Positions 57,782 through 64,000 of a stretch of DNA of 64,000 nt are shown here, piece after piece. Origin of the DNA: Rhodospirillales bacterium (lineage in GTDB: Bacteria; Pseudomonadota; Alphaproteobacteria; ATCC43930; CGMCC-115725); the NCBI GenBank assembly GCA_027315365.1, contig DAHUYF010000100.1, forward strand, positions 1 to 64,000, read 5' to 3'. Every line of letters starts with the position of its first letter. Position 1 is the first letter of the stretch. Below the pieces are notes generated by a model. The model saw only the letters and a program-made list of their open reading frames with translations. It searched no databases and was not told the origin of the DNA. The translations under genes were made by a program, and so were the position numbers.

Positions 57782-58387
57782 TCAGCCCTTCGCCAGCGCA
57801 TCGAGCGCCAGGTTGAGCTTCAGCACGTTGACATGCGGCTCGCCGAGGATGCCGAGGAAGCGTCCTTCGGTATGGTCCTCGACCAGCCGGCGGACGCGGT
57901 CCTCGGCAAGGCCGCGGGCCTTGGCAACGCGCGGCACCTGGAAGAGCGCGCCGGCCGGGGTGATGTCGGGATCTAGGCCGCTGGCCGAGGTGGTGACAAG
58001 GTCGACCGGGACCGGCGCCGTCGGGTTCTGGGCTTTGAGTTTGCCGGCGTCGTCCTTGACGCGGTCGACCAGCGCCTTCGCGGTCGGCCCCAGATTGGAG
58101 CCGGCGGAATTGTCGGCGACGTAGGGCACGGCGATGGTCTTGGCCGGGTCCTTGGGATCGGGCTCGGTGGTGGCCGAGGGCCGACCGTGGAAGTACTTGT
58201 CCTCCGCGAAGCTCTGGCCGATGAGTTCGGAGCCGACCACCTTGCCGTCGCGCACGATCAGGCTGCCTGCCGCCTGATGCGGGAAGACGAGCTCGGCGAT
58301 GCCGGTGATCGCCAGCGGGTAGGCGATGCCGGTGATGACCGTGAATCCCACGATCATCAGCAGGGCGGGGCGAATCTGTTTCAACAT
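57782..58387 (-). CDS. kdpC: Potassium-transporting ATPase subunit KdpC
   Basis: The 201-residue protein has one N-terminal membrane helix ([25 protein letters not shown]) and the KdpC conserved pieces [54 protein letters not shown] and [15 protein letters not shown]. It assists KdpB nucleotide binding. It lies 11 bases after kdpB. Confidence 0.97.
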   Translation of the reverse strand: MLKQIRPALLMIVGFTVITGIAYPLAITGIAELVFPHQAAGSLIVRDGKVVGSELIGQSFAEDKYFHGRPSATTEPDPKDPAKTIAVPYVADNSAGSNLGPTAKALVDRVKDDAGKLKAQNPTAPVPVDLVTTSASGLDPDITPAGALFQVPRVAKARGLAEDRVRRLVEDHTEGRFLGILGEPHVNVLKLNLALDALAKG

Positions 58388-58398
58388 GGTGTCCTTCC

Positions 58399-60525
58399 TT
58401 ACGCCAGGCCGATGGCCGTGACGATGACGTCGATGATCTTGATGCCGATAAACGGCACGAGGATGCCGCCGGCGCCGTAGATCCAGAGATTGCGCCGCAG
58501 GATCGCTGCGGCGCCGGCCGGCCGGTAGCGCACGCCGCGCAGCGCCAGCGGGATCAGCGCGACGATGATCAGCGCGTTGAAGATGATCGCCGACAGGATG
58601 GCGCTTTCAGGATTCTTCAGATGCATGACGTTGAGCACGGCGAGCTGCGGATAGAAGGCCACGAACATCGCCGGGATGATGGCGAAGTACTTGGCGACGT
58701 CGTTGGCGATCGAGAATGTCGTCAGCGCGCCGCGGGTCATCAGCAGCTGCTTGCCGATTTCCACGATCTCGATGAGCTTGGTCGGGTCGCTGTCGAGGTC
58801 GACCATGTTGCCGGCCTCGCGCGCGGCCATCGTGCCGGTGTTCATGGCAACGCCGACATCGGCCTGGGCGAGCGCCGGCGCATCGTTGGTGCCGTCGCCG
58901 CACATGGCGACCAGCTTGCCCTTGGCCTGCTCGTCGCGGATGAGGCGAAGCTTGTCCTCGGGCGTCGCCTGGGCGAGGAAATCGTCGACCCCGGCTTCGG
59001 CGGCGATGGCGGCCGCGGTCAGGGGATTGTCGCCGGTGATCATCACCGTGCGGATGCCCATCTGCCTGAGCTCGGCGAAGCGCTCGCGGATGCCGCCCTT
59101 GACGATGTCCTTGAGGTGGATGACGCCGAGCAGCCGGCCGTCGCGCGCCACCGCCAGCGGCGTGCCGCCGCTCTTGGAGATGCGCTCGACGATGCTCTGC
59201 AGGTCCGCCGGCGCGGCCATCGGCTTCGCCGCCGCTGACCCCGCGCGATCGCGCAGATGGCCGAGCACGGCGTCGACCGCGCCCTTGCGGATGATATGGC
59301 CGTCGACATCGACGCCGCTCATCCTGGTCTGCGCCGAGAACGGTACGAACCGCGCGTTGAGCGTGGCCATCTCGCGCGCACGCAGCCCGTACTTCTCCTT
59401 GGCGAGGACGACGATCGAGCGGCCTTCCGGCGTCTCATCGCTCAGCGAGGAGAGTTGTGCCGCATCGGCAAGCTCGCGCGGATCGACGCCCGGCAGCGGC
59501 ACGAACTCGGCCGCCTGGCGGTTGCCCAGCGTTATCGTGCCGGTCTTGTCGAGCAGCAGCGTGTCGACATCGCCCGCGGCTTCGACCGCGCGGCCCGACA
59601 TGGCGAGCACGTTGAAGCGCACCAGCCGGTCCATGCCGGCGATGCCGATGGCGGAGAGCAGCGCGCCGATGGTGGTCGGGATCAGCGTGACGAAAAGCGC
59701 GATCAGCACCACGACCGAGACCGCACCGCCGGCATAGGCGGCGAAGCTCGGGATGGTGACGGTGGCGAAGACGAAGACGATGGTGAGCCCCGCCAGCAGA
59801 ATGTTGAGCGCGATCTCGTTGGGCGTCTTCTGCCGCACCGCGCCTTCGACCAGTGCGATCATGCGGTCGAGGAACGTGGAGCCCTGGGCCGCGGTGATCT
59901 TCACCTTGAGCCAGTCGGAGGCGACGCGGGTGCCGCCGGTGACCGCCGAACGGTCGCCGCCGCTTTCGCGGATGACCGGCGCCGATTCGCCGGTGATCGC
60001 GGATTCGTCGACCGAGGCCACGCCTTCGACCACCTCGCCGTCGCTGGGGATGAAGTCGCCGGCCTCGACCAGCACGATGTCGCCGGGCTGGAGCCCGGCG
60101 GCGCCGACCAGCCGCCACTCGCGCGTGCCGGCGCCGATCAGCCGCTTGGCCTTGGTCTCGGTGCGCATGCGGCGCAGCGTGTCGGCCTGCGCCTTGCCCC
60201 GCCCCTCGGCCACTGCCTCGGCGAAATTGGCGAAGATCACGGTGAACCACAGCCAGAAGGCGATCTGCCCCGAGAAGAGCGGGCTGGTGCCGATGATGCC
60301 GCTCCCGCCGGTGGCGAGGTCGCGCAGGAAGAAGATCGTGGTCGCCAGCGAGACGATCTCGACGACGAACATCACGGGGTTCCTGATCAGCGTCCGCGGG
60401 TCGAGCTTGCGGAAGGCTGCGCCGATCGCCGGCACGAGCAGCGAGCGGTCGAACAGCGACATCGGCTGCACGTGCCGCTTGAAAGCGACGGGACGCGGCG
60501 AGGTGGCGGAGGTGTGCGCGATCAT
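58399..60525 (-). CDS. kdpB: Potassium-transporting ATPase subunit KdpB
   Basis: The 708-residue P-type ATPase has [18 protein letters not shown], the phosphorylated aspartate D326 in [13 protein letters not shown], and [25 protein letters not shown]. It hydrolyses ATP to drive K+ uptake with KdpA. The ATG at 60525 has a GAGGA box; an in-frame ATG at 60546 would abut kdpA. Confidence 0.97.
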   Translation of the reverse strand: MIAHTSATSPRPVAFKRHVQPMSLFDRSLLVPAIGAAFRKLDPRTLIRNPVMFVVEIVSLATTIFFLRDLATGGSGIIGTSPLFSGQIAFWLWFTVIFANFAEAVAEGRGKAQADTLRRMRTETKAKRLIGAGTREWRLVGAAGLQPGDIVLVEAGDFIPSDGEVVEGVASVDESAITGESAPVIRESGGDRSAVTGGTRVASDWLKVKITAAQGSTFLDRMIALVEGAVRQKTPNEIALNILLAGLTIVFVFATVTIPSFAAYAGGAVSVVVLIALFVTLIPTTIGALLSAIGIAGMDRLVRFNVLAMSGRAVEAAGDVDTLLLDKTGTITLGNRQAAEFVPLPGVDPRELADAAQLSSLSDETPEGRSIVVLAKEKYGLRAREMATLNARFVPFSAQTRMSGVDVDGHIIRKGAVDAVLGHLRDRAGSAAAKPMAAPADLQSIVERISKSGGTPLAVARDGRLLGVIHLKDIVKGGIRERFAELRQMGIRTVMITGDNPLTAAAIAAEAGVDDFLAQATPEDKLRLIRDEQAKGKLVAMCGDGTNDAPALAQADVGVAMNTGTMAAREAGNMVDLDSDPTKLIEIVEIGKQLLMTRGALTTFSIANDVAKYFAIIPAMFVAFYPQLAVLNVMHLKNPESAILSAIIFNALIIVALIPLALRGVRYRPAGAAAILRRNLWIYGAGGILVPFIGIKIIDVIVTAIGLA

Positions 60526-60551
60526 GACGGTATGTCCTCGAGGCATGGCGG

Positions 60552-62279
60552 CTAGAACAAGGTGCCGGCGTTCATCGCGAGCTGCTCGGAGATCGGACCG
60601 AGCGCCACCGCAGGGAAGTAGATGAGACCGCCGACGATGAGGATGACGCCGATGAGCAATCCCACGAACAGGCTGCCATGAGTCGGGAAGGTGCCGGCCG
60701 AGGGCGGCACGATCTTCTTGGCGGCGAGCGAACCGGCGATCGCCAGCATCGGCACGATCATCAGGAAGCGGCCGATGAACATCGCCAGTCCCAGCGTCGT
60801 GTTGTAGAACAGCGTGTTGGCGCTGAGCCCGGCGAACGCGCTGCCGTTGTTGCCGGTGGCCGAGACATAGGCGTAGAGCGCCTCGGTGAAGCCGTGCGGG
60901 CCGGCATTGGCGAGACCGTCGAGGCCGGGCTTGACCACCACCGCGATGGCGGTGAAGCCCAGCATCGAGAGCGGCAGGATGAGAATGGCGAGCATCGCCA
61001 TCTTCACTTCCTTGGCTTCGATCTTCTTGCCGAGATATTCGGGCGTGCGCCCGACCATCAGCCCGGCGATGAACACGGCCAGGATTGCGAAAAGCAGCAT
61101 GCCGTAAAGGCCGGAGCCCACGCCGCCGAAGATGATCTCGCCCAGCATGATGTTGACCAGCGGCACCGCGCCGCCCAGCGGCGTCAGGCTGTCGTGCATG
61201 GTGTTGACCGCGCCGCAGGATGCGTCGGTGGTTATGGTGGTGAAGAGCGCGCTGTCGGCAATGCCGAAGCGCACCTCCTTGCCCTCCATGTTGCCGCCGG
61301 CCTGCAGCGCCGAAGGCGCGCTGTCGACGCCCTGCGCGGCGAAGGCGGGGTTGCCGCGCGCCTCCGCCTGGTAGCAGATGGCGGTGCCGGCGAGGAACAG
61401 GATGCCCATCACCGCGAAGACCGCCCAACCCTGGCGCTGGTCGCCGACCATGCGGCCGAAGACGTTGGTGAGCGCCGCGCCGATCGCGAAGATCAGCAGC
61501 AACTGCACGAAATTGGTGAGCGCGTTCGGGTTCTCGAAGGGATGGGCGGAGTTGGCGTTGAAGAAGCCGCCGCCGTTGGTGCCGAGCATCTTGATGACTT
61601 CCTGCGAGGCCACCGGACCCTGGGCGATCACCTGCTTGGCGCCTTCGAGCGTCGTCGCCTCGGTATAGGCGCCGAGATTCTGCGGCATGCCTTGCCAGAC
61701 GAAGAACAGCGCCACCGCCACCGAGATCGGCAGCAGGACGTAGAGCACGCAGCGCGTGAGATCGACCCAGAAATTGCCGATGGCCTTGGCCGAGCGCCGG
61801 GCGAAGCCGCGGATCAGCGCCACGGCGAGCGCGATGCCGGTGGCGGCCGAGACGAAATTGTGCACCGTCAGGCCCGACATCTGCACCAGATAGCTCATCG
61901 TGCTTTCCGGCGTGTAGGACTGCCAGTTGGTGTTGGTGATGAAGCTCACCGAGGTATTGAAGGCGAGATCCGGCGCCACCGGGTCCATGCCCTGCGGATT
62001 GAAGGGCAGCGCCGCCTGCGCCCGCTGCAGTCCGTAGAGCACGACGAAGCCCGCGACGTGGAAGAGCAGCATGGCGATCGCATAGGTCGTCCAGTGCTGC
62101 TCGGCGCGCGCGTCGACGCCGCTCAGGCGGTAGAGGCCGCGCTCGAGCGGGCCGAGAACCGGCGAGAGGAACGTGCGCTCGCCGTTGAAGACGCGCGTCA
62201 TGTAGCCGCCGAGCGGCTTCACCGTGAGCGCGAGGATCACGCAGTAGAGCGCGATCTGGAGCCAGCCATTGAGTGTCAT
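60552..62279 (-). CDS. kdpA: Potassium-transporting ATPase subunit KdpA
   Basis: The 575-residue membrane protein has the KdpA channel features: four pseudo-repeats with filter-type segments such as [16 protein letters not shown] and [19 protein letters not shown]. It binds and passes K+ in the Kdp complex. It starts 19 bases after kdpF. Confidence 0.97.
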   Translation of the reverse strand: MTLNGWLQIALYCVILALTVKPLGGYMTRVFNGERTFLSPVLGPLERGLYRLSGVDARAEQHWTTYAIAMLLFHVAGFVVLYGLQRAQAALPFNPQGMDPVAPDLAFNTSVSFITNTNWQSYTPESTMSYLVQMSGLTVHNFVSAATGIALAVALIRGFARRSAKAIGNFWVDLTRCVLYVLLPISVAVALFFVWQGMPQNLGAYTEATTLEGAKQVIAQGPVASQEVIKMLGTNGGGFFNANSAHPFENPNALTNFVQLLLIFAIGAALTNVFGRMVGDQRQGWAVFAVMGILFLAGTAICYQAEARGNPAFAAQGVDSAPSALQAGGNMEGKEVRFGIADSALFTTITTDASCGAVNTMHDSLTPLGGAVPLVNIMLGEIIFGGVGSGLYGMLLFAILAVFIAGLMVGRTPEYLGKKIEAKEVKMAMLAILILPLSMLGFTAIAVVVKPGLDGLANAGPHGFTEALYAYVSATGNNGSAFAGLSANTLFYNTTLGLAMFIGRFLMIVPMLAIAGSLAAKKIVPPSAGTFPTHGSLFVGLLIGVILIVGGLIYFPAVALGPISEQLAMNAGTLF

Positions 62280-62298
62280 GACGCTCTCTCTGAAGGCG

Positions 62299-62388
62299 CT
62301 AGAAGCGTTCGGGGCGCAGCAGCGCGTAGACGATATAGACGGTGACCGCCAACGCGGCGCCGCCGCCGACGAGATAATCGAGCAGCAT
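62299..62388 (-). CDS. kdpF: Potassium-transporting ATPase small subunit KdpF
   Basis: The 29-residue peptide is one hydrophobic helix followed by YALLRPERF, the hallmark C-terminus of KdpF. It stabilises the KdpABC complex. It lies at the expected place just before kdpA. Confidence 0.92.
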   Translation of the reverse strand: MLLDYLVGGGAALAVTVYIVYALLRPERF

Positions 62389-62396
62389 GGTTCGCC

Positions 62397-62480
62397 TCAC
62401 AGTCTTTCGCAGGCGGCGACATAGCCGATGCACAGCGCAAAAAAGGCAAGGCCTATCGCCAGCAGGATTGCGTCGAGCAT
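62397..62480 (-). CDS. 27-residue membrane peptide upstream of kdpF
   Basis: A 27-codon frame starts at the ATG at 62480 and ends nine bases before kdpF. The peptide is one hydrophobic helix (DAILLAIGLAFFALCIGYVAA) ending in CERL. Similar tiny ORFs with a final ACERL-type end precede kdp operons in other Proteobacteria, but no function is established. An AACGGAGAACGA box lies upstream. Confidence 0.72.
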   Translation of the reverse strand: MLDAILLAIGLAFFALCIGYVAACERL

Positions 62481-62659
62481 TTCGTTCTCCGTTGCCGCCG
62501 GGCCGGGCGTCGTGCCGGCCGCGGAGGCAGTCGATCGAGGTCGGGACTACAAATTCGAGTGCGGACGCAAGCTGCCGAAGCGCGTGGCGAGGCACCTCGC
62601 GTTCCCTCATTAGAAGGCGCGCGGGCCGTATAAAAACGAGAGGGAAGTGGCGCTGCGGT

Positions 62660-62676
62660 TGTAAAGGCCGCATAAA
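62660..62676 (-). promoter_or_regulatory. KdpE-like binding site in the kdp leader
   Basis: On the minus strand, TTTATGCGGCCTTTACA has the two half-sites and five-base spacer of the E. coli KdpE operator (TTTATA-N5-TTTACA), with one change. It lies 180 bases before the 27-residue ORF. A further TTTTATACGGCC lies at 62625-62636 and may be a second site or part of the promoter. Confidence 0.5.
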
Positions 62677-62721
62677 GACAACCCGCCGCTCTGCGGCTCG
62701 CCGGCGGCGCGACTGCGCCGC

Positions 62722-62889
62722 TCAGCGATAGCCGTGCAGGGCGAGAACCGCCGCCAGCGCCAGCAGCAAGAGCCCCGCGGCTGCGACGGCAAGCCCGCGG
62801 AACGTGGCTTCGGCCAATGGGTCCGCCGCCCGGCGCCGCCGCGCGCGGTGCTTGCGCTTCCCGATGTCGCGGACGCGTTCTGCCATCAT
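62722..62889 (-). CDS. Small single-helix membrane protein (55 aa)
   Basis: The 55-residue frame from 62889 has a basic N-terminus (RDIGKRKHRARRRR), then ADPLAEATFRGLAVAAAGLLLLALAAVLALHGYR with one membrane helix. It shares the ADPL...G.LL.A.A.VLA...G pattern with the protein at 63190-63360, so the two look like paralogues. It is too short for standard family assignment; the function is unknown. Confidence 0.6.
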   Translation of the reverse strand: MMAERVRDIGKRKHRARRRRAADPLAEATFRGLAVAAAGLLLLALAAVLALHGYR

Positions 62890-62941
62890 CGGCAATTCTC
62901 ACTCCGCCGGTACCGGCCGCCGGGCGTGCCTTTGCGCCGTC

Positions 62942-63175
62942 TCAGGGGCCGGATGCGCCGGGATGCGGCCCTATATGCAGGATCAGTGCGGAAGCGCCGG
63001 CGGCTTCCCGCCGCGCGAAGCGTAACGCAGCCTCCCGCGTGAAGAACGTGCCGCCCATCATGCCGTCATCGCTGCTTACGCGCCAGCGGCCCCGGCCGAT
63101 CCCGAATATGCGAAAGACCGGCTTGCGCGGCGGGGCGCGGACGAGCGACGGCGGCGGCTTGGCCATGGGGATCAT
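62942..63175 (-). CDS. Small hypothetical protein (77 aa)
   Basis: The 77-residue product has a short Pro-rich start, then FRIFGIGRGRWRVSSDDGMMGGTFFTREAALRFARREAAG and LILHIGPHPG, suggesting a small folded domain with a strand-helix-strand pattern. It lies between the two related membrane ORFs on the same strand, so they may form one short operon. No family is certain. Confidence 0.6.
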   Translation of the reverse strand: MIPMAKPPPSLVRAPPRKPVFRIFGIGRGRWRVSSDDGMMGGTFFTREAALRFARREAAGASALILHIGPHPGASGP

Positions 63176-63189
63176 CGGCGGTCCCCGCG

Positions 63190-63360
63190 TCAGCCCGGCG
63201 ACAGGCCGCGTGCGGCGAGAACCACCGCCGTCGCCATCAGCAGAAAGCCGCCGGTGGCGACCAGAAGGTCGATGGCAATGGCCTTGAGCAGCGGGTCCGC
63301 CGGGCGCCGCGCCGCGGCGGGGCCTGCTTGCGACCGGCTGCCGTGAATGCCGTCGAACAT
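63190..63360 (-). CDS. Small single-helix membrane protein (56 aa)
   Basis: The 56-residue frame from the ATG at 63360 contains ADPLLKAIAIDLLVATGGFLLMATAVVLAARGLSPG, one membrane helix with the same spacing as in the protein at 62722-62889. A GAGGAGG box lies ten bases upstream. A 9-base inverted repeat with TTTATGCGC arms lies about 90 bases before it. Confidence 0.6.
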   Translation of the reverse strand: MFDGIHGSRSQAGPAAARRPADPLLKAIAIDLLVATGGFLLMATAVVLAARGLSPG

Positions 63361-63450
63361 GGGTGAGGGCCTCCTCTGTCCATCGCGCGCGGAGCGATGG
63401 ACCAGAGAAGGCCTTTCCTCGATAAAGATTCGAGATCGATTTGCGGCCCT

Positions 63451-63483
63451 GCGCATAAAGCCGCAGCGGGTGGTTTTATGCGC
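63451..63483. promoter_or_regulatory. Inverted repeat GCGCATAAA-N15-TTTATGCGC
   Basis: Perfect 9-base arms at 63451-63459 and 63475-63483 are separated by 15 bases. The TTTATGCG half resembles the half-sites in the kdp leader, so a shared regulator such as KdpE is possible. It sits upstream of the small membrane-protein genes. Confidence 0.5.
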
Positions 63484-63543
63484 CGATCACGAGCATGCCG
63501 CCGTTCGACGGCGCGGTGGCGGCGACGGCTGATCCGGAGCGCG

Positions 63544-63572
63544 AAAAAAAGGGGGTGCCTCGCGGCACCCCC
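63544..63572 (-). terminator. Intrinsic terminator of amtB
   Basis: Read on the minus strand, a perfect nine-base GC-rich stem (63564-63572 and 63551-63559, loop of four) is followed directly by seven T residues (63544-63550). It lies just after the amtB stop codon and is a textbook rho-independent terminator. Confidence 0.93.
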
Positions 63573-63595
63573 TGAGGTCCACGGGGAGGAACCCG

Positions 63596-64000
63596 TTACT
63601 GGACCGTCTCGCCGTGCAGCGCGAGGTCGAGCCCGTCGCGCTCGACCTCGACATCGACGCGCAGGCCGATGACCGCGTCGACCACCTTGAGGATGATCGC
63701 GCTGACCACGACGTCGTAGGCGATGACGATGACGATGCCGATGATCTGGTTGAGCACCTGGCCGGCATTGCCCTCGATCAGGCCCGGGGTGCCGCCATAT
63801 TCGCTGATGGCGAAGACGCCGGTGAGAACGGCGCCGGCCATGCCGCCGATGGCGTGCACGCCGAAGCAGTCGAGCGCGTCGTCATAGCCGAACAGCGATT
63901 TGAGCCAGACCGCGCCGAGATAGCAGACGACGCCGGCGGCAACGCCGATCACCATCGAGCCGATCGGGCCGACGAAGCCCGAGGCCGGGGTGATGGCGAC
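63596..64000 (-). CDS. amtB: Ammonium transporter, C-terminal part (cut by window edge)
   Basis: The 134 visible residues show the last membrane helices of Amt/AmtB: PASGFVGPIGSMVIGVAAGVVCYLGAVWLK, then DALDCFGVHAIGGMAGAVLTGVFA with the family histidine, and a cytoplasmic tail ending in ERDGLDLALHGETVQ. The gene continues beyond the right edge. Amt proteins move ammonium across the membrane and usually pair with a GlnK protein. Confidence 0.93.
   Translation of the reverse strand, partial: VAITPASGFVGPIGSMVIGVAAGVVCYLGAVWLKSLFGYDDALDCFGVHAIGGMAGAVLTGVFAISEYGGTPGLIEGNAGQVLNQIIGIVIVIAYDVVVSAIILKVVDAVIGLRVDVEVERDGLDLALHGETVQ

Overview
The window is a gene-dense, very GC-rich stretch of an alphaproteobacterial chromosome, most like Rhodospirillales or relatives (inference). 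The support is the block mnmE, mnmG, rsmG, parA, parB, holA, lptE, leuS, DUF3576 lipoprotein and yggS, plus two ParB-type parS palindromes, one of them inside rsmG. That block usually lies near the chromosome origin. No tRNA, rRNA, CRISPR array or intact transposase gene was seen.

Layout. 0-5 kb: start of an ogt-type DNA methyltransferase gene running off the left edge, a DUF255 thioredoxin-like protein, a 2Fe-2S ferredoxin, a PRC-barrel protein and mnmE, then an unusually AT-rich island. 5-17.5 kb: an MFS transporter inserted before mnmG, then the segregation/tRNA-modification block, a truncated amidohydrolase, the minus-strand set leuS-lptE-holA, and yggS with an L,D-transpeptidase. 18-22 kb: an Ala/Pro-rich protein, a yybP-ykoY (Mn2+) riboswitch in front of a GDT1/UPF0016 exporter, a GTP cyclohydrolase II and a CDP-alcohol phosphatidyltransferase. 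22-28 kb: a complete RND efflux operon (permease, adaptor, outer-membrane factor). 28-34 kb: a 2OG-Fe dioxygenase, then an operon-like series (RibD-type reductase, MDR dehydrogenase, divergent PTPS, GT4 glycosyltransferase) interrupted by a Pro-rich protein that may be HopA1-like.

34-46 kb: DUF427, an OmpR-type regulator, small envelope proteins, xthA, a gentisate-cleavage pair (dioxygenase plus FAH hydrolase), an MFS transporter, an unrecognised family, a broken HTH/PAS-like gene beside an intact relative, and a MarR regulator divergent from an alpha/beta hydrolase. 46-54 kb: a PuuD-like amidotransferase, a sterol desaturase, a Tat-exported amidohydrolase, the aminotransferase-ftsK-lolA run, and a PAS protein. 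54-64 kb: a full Kdp potassium system (kdpFABC, then kdpDE after a terminator) preceded by tiny membrane ORFs and KdpE-like boxes, then the 3' end of amtB with a textbook terminator.

The most interesting candidate system is the set of pterin/flavin-precursor enzymes with a glycosyltransferase at 29.5-34.2 kb. It may join the GTP cyclohydrolase II and CDP-alcohol transferase at 19.9-21.8 kb to make a pyrimidine- or pterin-derived glycoconjugate. This is inference from gene content only. The second candidate is a group of small membrane proteins lying between amtB and kdp next to TTTATGCG-type sites shared with the kdp leader.
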